55,543 nucleotides of DNA from an uncultured Clostridia bacterium (lineage in GTDB: Bacteria > Bacillota > Clostridia > Oscillospirales > CAG-272). Both the position numbers and the translations under genes were made by a program. Location of the stretch: contig CALWJX010000009.1 in assembly GCA_944381085.1 (NCBI GenBank), forward strand, positions 1 through 55,543, given 5' to 3'. The notes below the pieces were generated by a model. That model ran no database searches. It saw nothing but the letters and a program-made list of their open reading frames with translations, and was not told the DNA's origin. Positions 16,048 to 24,753 of the stretch are shown here, one piece after another. The first letter of the stretch is position 1; every line of letters begins with the position of its first letter.

Positions 16048-18366
16048 TCAGATGTTTTTCTCTATTTCCTCGTATATGCTTTTAATCGCGTTCTCGGCTT
16101 CGTCCGATCTCAGCTTGTCGGCGGCGTAGGCTTTGCGGAGCAGTGACGACGGGATATAGCTGTCGTATTTTTCAAAAACCGGAATTTCACCGCTTTGAAC
16201 GAGCGAGTCGCAATTTATGCCGTATCTTTCAATATCGGACATCAACGAGTGGATATACTCCGCGTCGGACTGTTTTTCCATTTTAAAGGTGATGTAATAA
16301 CAACCCTCGAATTCAATGCCTGATATATTGTTCTTTTGGGCGCTTTGTTTTATATATTTTCTGAGAGTGCGGAATGAACGTGTACCGAGCCACGGAAACA
16401 GACACCATGAGTATCCGCCGAGATGTACGAGAGAATGCTCCAGCATATTTGTGTTCTGAGCGGTCTTGCGCGCCTGTTCAAGGCGCCTTACGGCGTTTTC
16501 CTTTAAGTAAGGATAAATTGTGTCTTCCTCAAGTATCCGCTTCATTCTTCTTAGGATTTTTGTGTGGATTTCTCCGAAGTCGCCCGGCCAGGATATTTCC
16601 ATCTTTCCGTCAACTTTCCTGACATAGATCAGCTTTCGCGCGATGTCGAGCTCCTCGACCTCCCATACTCTTCCCGCAAGCGCGAATCTGTCTCCCACGG
16701 GCGGCGGGGTAGTAATGGTTCCTATTTCATCCGAGCCGCATCTTACGGTAAAGTCCTCGCTGTCCTTGAATACGGCATAGAATTTGAAGCTGCGGAGAAG
16801 TCTTTCGCCGGCAAGCCCGATAATGAGATTTTTTTCTTCCGTCATTTCAAGGAAATCATTGTTTAACATTGAGATTAAAAGTTCTTTGTAGTCTTCCCGA
16901 CTCACGCATTCAAACGGGGGCAGGGAAAGAACCCTGAAGGCGAGATTTTTTGAACTCAGTTCTCCGCTTGAGGCGAGAACGCTCAGGGTCTGGTGAAAAA
17001 GCAGACTGAACGGAAGCTTTTTGCGTGAAGGAGGTTCAATGAATCTTTCCTCGATGTAAAGCTGTATTATGGCGATTCCTCTCAAAAGCTCCCACGGAAT
17101 GAGCTGGGGCAGAGGAGTATTCGGAAGCGCTTCCTCCTCTCTGAAAACCATAATCATCTCCGGAGTATTTGAACGCCGACCCGAGCGCCCGAGCCTTTGC
17201 AGAAAATTTGAAACGGTATTCGGAGCCTCAATTTGTATTACCCGCTCAAGCTTTCCGATATCGATTCCGAGTTCCATCGTAACCGTGGCGCACGATACTA
17301 TTGATTCTTCGTCGTTGCGCATTTTCATTTCGGCTTCCTCGCGCAAAGAGGCGGAAAGATTGCCGTGATGGATAAGTATGCGTCCGTCGTTTTCATGCCT
17401 TAACACTGCAATCTGACGCAGCGTCGCGCAGATATATTCGGTTTCTTCGCGTGAGTTTGAAAATACGATTGCCTTTTTGTTTCTCACGCAGTCATATACG
17501 AATTCATAGCCCGGGTCTATCATTGCGGGCATAGCCGAATGCTCATTCGGAATTTTGGCATGACCGCCGGTATTTGAGTTTTCGGCTTTATTATTGTCGT
17601 CAGTGATTTCGGAATCGGAGTTTTTGCCGTCCGAATAATCGGAATTTGCGGGATTTTGTATATAGAAGTGTTCCAAGGCGAGCCGCCAGTGAATTTTATT
17701 TTCCGTAAAACGCGGTATATCAATCTCTCTTCCGGTGTCGGCGTTCAGCCATTCGGCTGCAAGCTCGGGGTCTCCGACGGTCGCGGAAAGCCCGATGCGG
17801 CGCGGATGATGCCCGATAAGCCGTGCGATTCTTGACAGCTGACAAATTATCTGATTCCCTCTGTCGGTTCCGGTCAGGGTGTGTATCTCGTCGATTACTA
17901 TAAACCGCAGATCCCCGAACAGCCTCGGAATGTCGTTTGATCTGTTTATAAGCATTGCCTCAAGGGACTCGGGGGTGATTTGCAAAATGCCCTTCGGATT
18001 TGCAAGCAGCCTTTTTTTATGTGAAGCGGCGACGTCGCCGTGCCAGTGAGTCACTTCGGTTCCGGTCATGTCGAGAAGTTCGCGCATTCTTTCAAACTGG
18101 TCGTTTATCAGACTTTTAAGAGGAGCTATATAGATGACCCCGACAGAACGCGGAGGGTCCTCGTGCAGAAGTGAAAGAATGGGAAAAAACGCCGCTTCGG
18201 TTTTCCCGCTCGCCGTGGATGAGGTCAACAGCAGGTTGTTGTCGCCGTAAAATATGCTTTTTGCCGCGGCGACCTGGACTGCCCTCAGTGATTCCCATGA
18301 GTGTGAGTAGATGTATTCCCGTATAAAGTCGGGGAAACGTTCAAAAATTCTGTCCGCCTCGGTCAT
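16048..18366 (-). CDS. Lhr/BrxHI-like superfamily 2 helicase
   Basis: A 772-residue SF2 helicase with motif I TASGKTEAAF, motif Ia APLKSLINDQ, motif II DEIH, motif III SATVGD and motif VI QRLGRSGRR, then a C-terminal region with winged-helix-like and Lhr-type segments. DEIH with LTGTDRGNQ is typical of Lhr-like helicases, including BrxHI of type 2 BREX systems. It probably unwinds or translocates on DNA. Just after motif III is an Asn/Ser/Asp-rich insertion of about 50 residues (near 255-305). It is the third gene of a minus-strand operon, 60 bp after the BrxD-like ATPase gene, with GGAG before its ATG. A general repair helicase role is possible, but the operon suggests a dedicated complex. 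Confidence 0.85.
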   Translation of the reverse strand: MTEADRIFERFPDFIREYIYSHSWESLRAVQVAAAKSIFYGDNNLLLTSSTASGKTEAAFFPILSLLHEDPPRSVGVIYIAPLKSLINDQFERMRELLDMTGTEVTHWHGDVAASHKKRLLANPKGILQITPESLEAMLINRSNDIPRLFGDLRFIVIDEIHTLTGTDRGNQIICQLSRIARLIGHHPRRIGLSATVGDPELAAEWLNADTGREIDIPRFTENKIHWRLALEHFYIQNPANSDYSDGKNSDSEITDDNNKAENSNTGGHAKIPNEHSAMPAMIDPGYEFVYDCVRNKKAIVFSNSREETEYICATLRQIAVLRHENDGRILIHHGNLSASLREEAEMKMRNDEESIVSCATVTMELGIDIGKLERVIQIEAPNTVSNFLQRLGRSGRRSNTPEMIMVFREEEALPNTPLPQLIPWELLRGIAIIQLYIEERFIEPPSRKKLPFSLLFHQTLSVLASSGELSSKNLAFRVLSLPPFECVSREDYKELLISMLNNDFLEMTEEKNLIIGLAGERLLRSFKFYAVFKDSEDFTVRCGSDEIGTITTPPPVGDRFALAGRVWEVEELDIARKLIYVRKVDGKMEISWPGDFGEIHTKILRRMKRILEEDTIYPYLKENAVRRLEQARKTAQNTNMLEHSLVHLGGYSWCLFPWLGTRSFRTLRKYIKQSAQKNNISGIEFEGCYYITFKMEKQSDAEYIHSLMSDIERYGINCDSLVQSGEIPVFEKYDSYIPSSLLRKAYAADKLRSDEAENAIKSIYEEIEKNI

Positions 18367-18426
18367 TTTGCTCGGCTCCTTTCTTTTATTGTATGAAGGA
18401 ATTTATAAATATAAATAAAATACAGA

Positions 18427-19842
18427 TCAGAAATCTATGTCGTTTGCGGTATATTTACGGTCGTGCTGTGAATCCTCATGGGTATTCTGTACCTGCGGCT
18501 CCGGGAAAATATCGTCGTCGGTGTTCTTGGAGTGCTCGAGCGTCAGATTCTTGCCCACAACATCGTCAAAAGACGCTTCGGGGTTTTGCATCAGTATATT
18601 GAGCACGGTCATGTAATCCCTCAGCATCTCGCGGGGGGTTATCATGCTGTCGGCTCCCGCGCGTGAAGTACAGATGTTGAGAAAATCTATACGGTTTTGG
18701 TCTGTAACCGGGCAGTCCCAATTGTAGTATTGCGAATAGAGCAGGGTTACGCGCCAGATCAAAGCGTATAACTCGTCGTCGGACAGCCGGCGCAGACGGA
18801 TAACGGGACCTATCAGGTTTTTGAATCCGTCAAGCGCGAAACGGCTGTCGCAAAGCCTCGAACGCAGGGCTTCATAGCTGAACAGTCCTCTCCTTGTATC
18901 CTCAAGAAACTGAGGGGTGCCTCCGAAAACTATATCAAGCCCCGGAGCCCTGCCCTGAAGTGTATCGTTGAACATAGAAAGGATTTTTTCGTAGTTGTTC
19001 TCACGGCTGACTCTGTGAGGTATTTTATATAGATTTACACATTCATCTATAAAGACCACAAGTCCTCTGTATCCCATTTTATGCGCGAGCGCCGCCCATA
19101 GCTTGAGAAAATCATACCAGTTCTCATCGTTTATAATCACCGATACCGAAAAACCGAGCGCGTTTTTCGCCTCTGTTTTTGTGGCATATTCACCTCTCAG
19201 CCAGCGCAGGCAGGCGCTCATCTTTTCGTTTGCGTCATCGTTTTCCGATATGCTCGCTTTGTAATATTGTGTGATAACACAGGTGAAATCAAAGCCTCCG
19301 ACCAAAAACTCAAGCTCCGAAAGCTCGGAGGACACCTTTTTGCTCAGTTCCTGTGAAAATTCCGGGGAATCGGGCTTGAACCCCGACTCAAGCAGAGATG
19401 ACCTGAGTTTGCCTATCCAGCGTGAGATTATTTTGGAAAGCGCGCCTCCGTCGGGAGAGGATTTTGACGCCAAGTTTTTCATAAGCTCACGGTAGGTTGC
19501 CACGCCGCTGCCGCCGGTGCCGTAGAGTCTGCGTTCGGGAGACAGGTCACAGTCTGCAGTCAGGAAATCTCTCTCAAGCGCGTACCCGCGTATCAGCTGA
19601 ATCAGAAAGCTTTTGCCGCTGCCGTATCTGCCTATGAGAAAACGCATGGCGCCTCCGCCCTGGTCTACGTCTTCGAGGTCGGAGAGAAACGCGGCTATCT
19701 CGTCCTGACGTCCTATCGCAATGTACGGAGCGCCGCTTCTCGGCACAACTCCGGCTGATATGCTGGAGAGCAGGGAAGAAAGTATTCTTCTGGGCACTGT
19801 CGGCACGTTGCCGTCCTTAATATTGGCGTTTTCGTTGTTCAT
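18427..19842 (-). CDS. BrxD-like P-loop ATPase (DUF2791 type)
   Basis: A 471-residue AAA/STAND-like ATPase. It has an N-terminal RRILSSLLSSISAGVVPR segment and an IGRQDEI motif, then Walker A GRYGSGKS (71-78), Walker B LVVFIDE (261-267) and a GGTPQFLED sensor segment. The pattern resembles BrxD (ATP-binding, DUF2791), which sits next to the BrxHI helicase in type 2 BREX loci. It probably loads or drives the helicase on DNA. It lies 19 bp after the TerB-like gene, with AAGGAGA just before its ATG, so translation is coupled. No BrxC/PglY, PglX methylase, PglZ or PglW gene is present in the window. Confidence 0.8.
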   Translation of the reverse strand: MNNENANIKDGNVPTVPRRILSSLLSSISAGVVPRSGAPYIAIGRQDEIAAFLSDLEDVDQGGGAMRFLIGRYGSGKSFLIQLIRGYALERDFLTADCDLSPERRLYGTGGSGVATYRELMKNLASKSSPDGGALSKIISRWIGKLRSSLLESGFKPDSPEFSQELSKKVSSELSELEFLVGGFDFTCVITQYYKASISENDDANEKMSACLRWLRGEYATKTEAKNALGFSVSVIINDENWYDFLKLWAALAHKMGYRGLVVFIDECVNLYKIPHRVSRENNYEKILSMFNDTLQGRAPGLDIVFGGTPQFLEDTRRGLFSYEALRSRLCDSRFALDGFKNLIGPVIRLRRLSDDELYALIWRVTLLYSQYYNWDCPVTDQNRIDFLNICTSRAGADSMITPREMLRDYMTVLNILMQNPEASFDDVVGKNLTLEHSKNTDDDIFPEPQVQNTHEDSQHDRKYTANDIDF

Positions 19843-19861
19843 TTTTTGATCTCCTTTCTTT

Positions 19862-21889
19862 TCAGTCTTTTATTATCGACAAATAATCACTTATGATACC
19901 GTATCCGCCGGAGTCTTCCTCCAGAATTATATCTCCCAATATGTTTGCGGCGTTTTCGTTTATAATATCGGCAATCTCGTCGCAGCTCAGTCCATGCTTT
20001 GACGCGAATTGCCGTTGTTCTCGGAAGCTCCGGCTTTTGCACAGGGTAATAAACCCGGCAAGATCGCCAAGCGCGTTTAGCAGAACGTCATATTCGTTTT
20101 TCTCTCCGGCTTTTGTTTTTTCTGATTTTTCGGGATTTGAAACGGATATGGCTTGATAGGACTCGGGCGTATCGTTTTTGTCGTCCTCATTTTTTTGAAT
20201 ATCTTTGCATTTGTCCGGGATCTCTGCATCCGGGTCGGCGTTCTGTACGCCGCCGAATGTTTCGATGAGAATTTTTGTGGTATTCCACGAGTTTTTCTCG
20301 ATTTGCGACGCGTTTTCAATTGACAGGGTGGTTTTGGGCAAATCGTAAAATCTGTCGTATTCGGTCTGCGGTGACTTTTTTGACTCTCTGAGTTTGGCGT
20401 CTTGGGCTTTTTTCGGCAATGCTTTGTCAAAGTATGCGTCTATAACGCATTTTATGCTTTTATCAAGTGAAAGAATGCTCAGCTTACTGCGCACACCCAA
20501 GTGGTCGCGTATTTTGTTTTCGGCGTATCTTATTGTGTCCGTAACCGTGCCCTGAATACATGAAATCGGGTAAGCTACGGTTTGTATTTTTGCGTCTTTT
20601 GATACCAACTCTCTTTGTCCGTCAAATACTTTTCTCTCGGTAACGACAGTAGAATACGCCCCTGTGGCTTTTGAACGGACAAACTCATAGCATTCGTCGT
20701 TTTGAAAAACTTCTTTTACCGCGTTGAAGATATGTTTATCGAAAAGCTCTCTGTTTTCACCGACGGCAAATTTGCTTTTTCTGTAGTTATATACCGAGAT
20801 ATATTTTATCGCGATTTGAGGGTATATGTCTCTGTTTGCTTTTGAGGGTCCCAGGTAAAACTCATCGTTTACATGATGAAAAATCAGATTATGCATGTAA
20901 GGAGCAAGCAGATTTGAAGGAGAACTCAGCCTGTGCAGCATACAGAAGTCAGATATTAATTTTCCGAGATACATGAATCCGAGAACCGAATCGTGATTGT
21001 TGATATATAACTTGCAAAGCCTGTCAAGACAGCCGTCTATATCCTCGCTTTCGTCCGCGGTCAAAAGTTCCATTATATACAGCTTTATATACGAGTAATC
21101 GGTTTGTATATAGTTGCCGTTTCTCATGTTTTCGCGCCACCACAGATACCATGAAAGCTGAGACTTTGTAAGCTGTGAATACCGCGGAGAAAAAGAGAAA
21201 TAGCCTGCCGGTTCGCACGGTTCACCCTTCGCGTTCAAAAGCGACTCTCTTTCCCGGGAAAAAAGTATGTTGCGGTTTATGACTGTCCCGTCGGCAGACG
21301 GGAAAATGCGTATCTGCTTTATCAGCGCATTGTCCGGTGTATACTCTATGATTGGCAAAATGTTGTTTTTGCCTGACGGCTTATGAGGGGGAATATATTT
21401 TTTTATTATATGCTCCGAGCCAGAATCTTCTCTGTCATGATTTTTTGAAAACGCGGTACCGGGGGAATGTACATCTGAGAAAATTTCTTCCGGCATATTT
21501 TTATCGTCGGATTTTCCGGATGAATTTCTTTCGGTGTTAAACGTTCCGGGTTTATCTGACGCGGAGTCTGTTTTGTCTGCGTACACCGTAATAATGCCTT
21601 CGGACTCGGAAATTGCATTTTTGGGATTTGCACGGGGACTTACCGACGAGTCGTCAGTATTTTTTTTGCTTTTCGTGTCGAATGTAAACTTACTGTCTTT
21701 ATATTCATCGGTTTTATTTGAATCCGAATATTGAATAGATATATCCAGATCCACGGCGGTTATCGGAGGGCGGGCTTTATCTTTGCCGTAAGCCTCTTTG
21801 TTTTTTTTGCTTATGCCGTATCCTGAGAGGTCCCAGAAGTCGTCGTTTTCGGAAGGAATATTGTTTTCTTTGCTGTTTTGAGAAGACAT
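19862..21889 (-). CDS. TerB_N/TerB_C-like domain protein, first gene of the helicase operon
   Basis: A 675-residue protein. Residues 1-190 are low-complexity and probably disordered, except for a short motif FWDLSGYGISKKNK (18-31) that could be a docking peptide. From about 190 it becomes ordered: GYFSFSPRYSQLTKSQLSWYLWWR, a pattern I associate with the TerB_N domain of tellurite-resistance-related systems. A C-terminal helical region (about 430-675) would correspond to TerB_C. A central TerB domain is not evident. Published comparative genomics links TerB_N/TerB_C proteins with Lhr-like helicases and P-loop ATPases as predicted DNA-processing complexes. It is transcribed from a perfect consensus promoter; GGAGATAAAAGAT precedes the ATG. 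The family call is motif-based and tentative. Confidence 0.65.
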   Translation of the reverse strand: MSSQNSKENNIPSENDDFWDLSGYGISKKNKEAYGKDKARPPITAVDLDISIQYSDSNKTDEYKDSKFTFDTKSKKNTDDSSVSPRANPKNAISESEGIITVYADKTDSASDKPGTFNTERNSSGKSDDKNMPEEIFSDVHSPGTAFSKNHDREDSGSEHIIKKYIPPHKPSGKNNILPIIEYTPDNALIKQIRIFPSADGTVINRNILFSRERESLLNAKGEPCEPAGYFSFSPRYSQLTKSQLSWYLWWRENMRNGNYIQTDYSYIKLYIMELLTADESEDIDGCLDRLCKLYINNHDSVLGFMYLGKLISDFCMLHRLSSPSNLLAPYMHNLIFHHVNDEFYLGPSKANRDIYPQIAIKYISVYNYRKSKFAVGENRELFDKHIFNAVKEVFQNDECYEFVRSKATGAYSTVVTERKVFDGQRELVSKDAKIQTVAYPISCIQGTVTDTIRYAENKIRDHLGVRSKLSILSLDKSIKCVIDAYFDKALPKKAQDAKLRESKKSPQTEYDRFYDLPKTTLSIENASQIEKNSWNTTKILIETFGGVQNADPDAEIPDKCKDIQKNEDDKNDTPESYQAISVSNPEKSEKTKAGEKNEYDVLLNALGDLAGFITLCKSRSFREQRQFASKHGLSCDEIADIINENAANILGDIILEEDSGGYGIISDYLSIIKD

Positions 21890-21923
21890 ATCTTTTATCT
21901 CCTTGCAAACTTGTTAATATATT

Positions 21924-21952
21924 ATTATAGCATGTATCGGTTTGTTTGTCAA
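21924..21952 (-). promoter_or_regulatory. Consensus SigA promoter of the TerB/BrxD/helicase operon
   Basis: On the minus strand TTGACA (21947-21952) and TATAAT (21924-21929) are 17 bp apart, and the -10 element is 34 bp before the TerB-like start codon. It is divergent from the lipoprotein promoter at 22101. Between them lie a small dyad (AACCGG/CCGGTT, about 22013-22027) and AT-rich sequence. Confidence 0.88.
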
Positions 21953-22100
21953 TAAAAAATTGCCCGAATACCGACGACATCGATTTTAAAGATTTTAAGC
22001 CGCAACCGGATGCCGGTTTAAAACAGATAAAAATAAATGCTTTTCCACATGGTTTTTTTTGAAAAACACATATTATTTTCTGTAACTTTTTGATTTTTTA

Positions 22101-22129
22101 TTGACAAAATATTAGCTATAGTGTATAAT
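22101..22129 (+). promoter_or_regulatory. Consensus SigA promoter of the surface lipoprotein gene
   Basis: TTGACA (22101-22106), 17 bp, TATAAT (22124-22129). The leader to the chosen ATG at 22240 is about 105 nt. A TTG start at 22129 is excluded because it lies in the -10 element. Confidence 0.85.
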
Positions 22130-22137
22130 TGAAAAAA

Positions 22138-22182
22138 GTCTTTATCGCAAATTACGTGCTTGCGGATATTTTGCATAAAGAC
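22138..22182 (+). other. Structured 5' leader of the lipoprotein mRNA
   Basis: GTCTTTAT (22138-22145) pairs with ATAAAGAC (22175-22182), and CGCAA (22146-22150) pairs with TTGCG (22160-22164) inside it. A smaller GCGG/CCGC hairpin follows near 22197. It begins at the predicted transcript 5' end. It resembles no riboswitch class I know; it may be only a stabilising hairpin. Confidence 0.5.
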
Positions 22183-22239
22183 ATAACCGGAAATTTGCGG
22201 CTTTTTTCCGCGGATATCCAGCGAAAGGAATTTACTGAA

Positions 22240-24285
22240 ATGAGAAAACCAGGCAAACTTAAATTCAGTCTTGTCGCGTTGCTGTTGGCGGCGCTGACTT
22301 GTTTCTCCGCCTGTACCGGAGGCGGAACCGAAGATGAGTCCGATTCAGGGCACAGTACGACCGGTACGGGAGAATCGGATACCGGCGACCGGGAGCAGAC
22401 TTCAGGCACGGAACAGGAAAGCGGTACGGGTGACGGCGAGGGAAACATAAAGGAGGAATTTGTAGTGGCGTCCAAGAAAATTGTTGATTTTAAAACAACC
22501 GCACAGGCAAATGTAAGCGGAAGCACCGCTCAGGTAACCACGGCTGAGGGCTTGAAGTATACTGCCGAAAACTTCAGCGAATTTGCCGACGGACGCTTTG
22601 CGTTTGACGATACTCTTACGGTGACATTTGAGAACGGGCAGTTTGACGGTGAGTTCAACCGGTTTATACTCTGCTATGTTTCGGATTCACCCCTTAAATG
22701 CGTTATGACCTATACTCAGGACGGAAAAGAAAAAACCGACAGCTTCTTTATTGAAGCCGGGACACAGAACTTTAACTGTCTTATTACCGATTATCTTAAA
22801 AACAAAAAAGCGGTTAATATTGACAGTATCACATTTGAGACCTATGGAGAAAAGGCAAGCTTTATTTTATGCAATCTGATTTCCGAGGTATATGAATTAT
22901 ATACCGACGATACGTATTATATCGAGAATGATAAATTCAAGGTGGGAATCCGTCTTACCTGGGGCGGCGGAATTTCATATATTGAAGACAAAGAAAATAC
23001 GATATCCGGACTTACCAACCTTGTAAACCAGGCGGATACCGGAAGACTTATACAGCAGTCATATTACGGAACAGGCGAGACCGATGAATATAAACCGGGG
23101 AATTTCAATAATTCAAAATGGTCGTACAACCCTGTGCAGGGCGGCGACCAATATCAGAATCACAGCCGTATAATTGACGTGGTGGTTGAAAATTACTCGG
23201 TCTACATAAAGGCCCAGCCGCAGGACTGGTCGCTTGACAATCAGATAACCCCCAGCTATATGGAGAATTGCTATACGATTTACGAGGACTACATCCGCGT
23301 CGATAACAGATTTGTCGATTTTTCGGGGTGGACGCATCCTTTCTCGTCTCAGGAAGTTCCGGCTTTCTATACTGTAAGTTATCTTGACAAATTTACTCTC
23401 TACAACGGTTCCGATTCATGGACGGACGACGAACTGTTTTCACGCGACGACCTCAATTTCTGGGGAGATCCTCAGTATGCCGCCGACTGTACATTTTATG
23501 TGAGGAACAGCAACACCGAAACCTGGTGCTCGTGGACAAGTTCAAAGGATGACTACGGTATAGGTCTTTATGTTCCGAATGTAGACAGCTATTCCGCCGG
23601 CAGACATATGTACAACGGGTCAAAGGACCCCAAGAACGGTGCGTGCAATTATGTGGCTCCGGTAAATATAAAGCAGATGGTATCGTTTGAACCTATTGAG
23701 TACAGCTATCTCATAACTACCGGCTCTGTGGACGAGATAAGGGAAATATTTAAGACAAACAGGGATTTTGCGGGCAATGAAGACTTGCACGAAAATTATA
23801 TTTCCAGGCGTGTTCCCGACGCCGACATAGATATGAGCAATATTGACCTTACAAAGGAAGAAAACGTCCAGGCGGTATCTCCGGCTAACAATACCTCTAT
23901 GGAATTTGATTCGTCCGAGGGAGCGCTGAAAGTCATTGCGGATGTCGGAAGCGATGTGCAGCTTAATATCAATTATTCGGCGATGACCGAAAAACTGAAA
24001 GCCGAGGATTTTTCCAAGATAACGATTGAATATATGATCCCATCGTCAAATTCAGGTAATTCCTATACCTGTGAACTGTTTCTGTGTACCGGAGACGTCA
24101 CCGGAGCCACGGCGGGAATGTCGGTAAGAGGAAATTATCAGGCGGACGGGCAATATCATACACTTGAGATATCGCTTGATAATCTTGAGTTCTGGAGCGG
24201 AGATATTAACCAGATACGTTATGATTATTTTGACGCATGTTCCGACGGGGATGTAATATATCTAAAATCGATTGTACTTTCATGA
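22240..24285 (+). CDS. Surface lipoprotein with C-terminal beta-sandwich module, function unknown
   Basis: A 681-residue predicted lipoprotein. It has a short basic N-terminus (MRKPGKLKF), a hydrophobic helix and lipobox FSAC, then a Gly/Thr/Glu/Ser-rich tether of about 50 residues. The middle contains aromatic-rich segments such as LTWGGGISYIED and GRLIQQSYYGTG, reminiscent of carbohydrate-active or carbohydrate-binding proteins, but I do not recognise a catalytic family. The last 130 residues (FSKITIEYMIPSS...DGQYHTLEISL...IRYDYFDA...IYLKSI) resemble the modules repeated in the 1180-residue protein at 45692. ATG 22240 is chosen because AAAGGA lies about 10 nt before it and a signal peptide follows at once. 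A small ORF follows after 15 bp. Confidence 0.75.
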   Translation: MRKPGKLKFSLVALLLAALTCFSACTGGGTEDESDSGHSTTGTGESDTGDREQTSGTEQESGTGDGEGNIKEEFVVASKKIVDFKTTAQANVSGSTAQVTTAEGLKYTAENFSEFADGRFAFDDTLTVTFENGQFDGEFNRFILCYVSDSPLKCVMTYTQDGKEKTDSFFIEAGTQNFNCLITDYLKNKKAVNIDSITFETYGEKASFILCNLISEVYELYTDDTYYIENDKFKVGIRLTWGGGISYIEDKENTISGLTNLVNQADTGRLIQQSYYGTGETDEYKPGNFNNSKWSYNPVQGGDQYQNHSRIIDVVVENYSVYIKAQPQDWSLDNQITPSYMENCYTIYEDYIRVDNRFVDFSGWTHPFSSQEVPAFYTVSYLDKFTLYNGSDSWTDDELFSRDDLNFWGDPQYAADCTFYVRNSNTETWCSWTSSKDDYGIGLYVPNVDSYSAGRHMYNGSKDPKNGACNYVAPVNIKQMVSFEPIEYSYLITTGSVDEIREIFKTNRDFAGNEDLHENYISRRVPDADIDMSNIDLTKEENVQAVSPANNTSMEFDSSEGALKVIADVGSDVQLNINYSAMTEKLKAEDFSKITIEYMIPSSNSGNSYTCELFLCTGDVTGATAGMSVRGNYQADGQYHTLEISLDNLEFWSGDINQIRYDYFDACSDGDVIYLKSIVLS

Positions 24286-24300
24286 CAGCGAGGTGTCGGA

Positions 24301-24555
24301 GTGAAAAGTCAGAAGTGGATGGTTACGACCGAGGACAACGATACACATACGGTAGAATACAGCTACTCGTTTTTTACCGGCAAGTATGTGCTTAAGGTTG
24401 ACGGCGATTCTTTTGCCGTTCAGGGTCTGCCTTTTAAGATAAAGATTGCCCGACGGGAGATTATTCTTGTGGGCGGTATGCAGGCTGTACTTGAGGTGGA
24501 CAAAAAAGGAAAAGCCGCGCTGACATTAAAGGACGCGGAAGTAGTAACAGTGTAA
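24301..24555 (+). CDS. Small beta-rich protein of unknown function
   Basis: An 84-residue protein starting at GTG 24301, with GCGAGG about 8 nt upstream. It begins 15 bp after the lipoprotein stop codon, so co-expression is likely. It has no signal peptide or membrane helix. Alternating hydrophobic and polar residues (VEYSYSFFTGKYVLKVDG) suggest an all-beta fold, loosely like FAIM1-type sandwiches, but this similarity is an impression only. A strong bidirectional terminator follows. Confidence 0.6.
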   Translation: MKSQKWMVTTEDNDTHTVEYSYSFFTGKYVLKVDGDSFAVQGLPFKIKIARREIILVGGMQAVLEVDKKGKAALTLKDAEVVTV

Positions 24556-24599
24556 TTATTAAAATACGGGCTGAGCCGGGTGTTCGCCGTCAATCTATA

Positions 24600-24644
24600 A
24601 AAAATCACCGCATTTTCTTTAACGGAAATGCGGTGATTTTTTCG
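24600..24644. terminator. Bidirectional intrinsic terminator between convergent genes
   Basis: AAAATCACCGCATTTCC-type arms (AAAATCACCGCATTT with GGAAATGCGGTGATTTTTT) form a stem of at least 15 bp with a short loop. T runs follow on both strands. It ends the lipoprotein transcript on plus and the PII-like operon on minus. Confidence 0.92.
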
Positions 24645-24753
24645 TATTTTTTCAGTGGGCAAAACGATCTCCCGCTGAAAAACCGAATGACGGGCTTTGC
24701 GCCTTAATGAAATTAAACTGCGTTGGGACTATGTTTCACTGCAGTGTAGAATC

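Noticed and set aside
16048..21889. Complete BREX system
   Set aside because: Only helicase-like and ATPase-like relatives of BrxHI and BrxD are present. Methylase, PglZ, PglW and BrxC/PglY are absent from the window.
22129..22239. TTG start at 22129 extending the lipoprotein by 37 residues
   Set aside because: The codon lies inside the -10 element of the consensus promoter and would place residues before the signal peptide.
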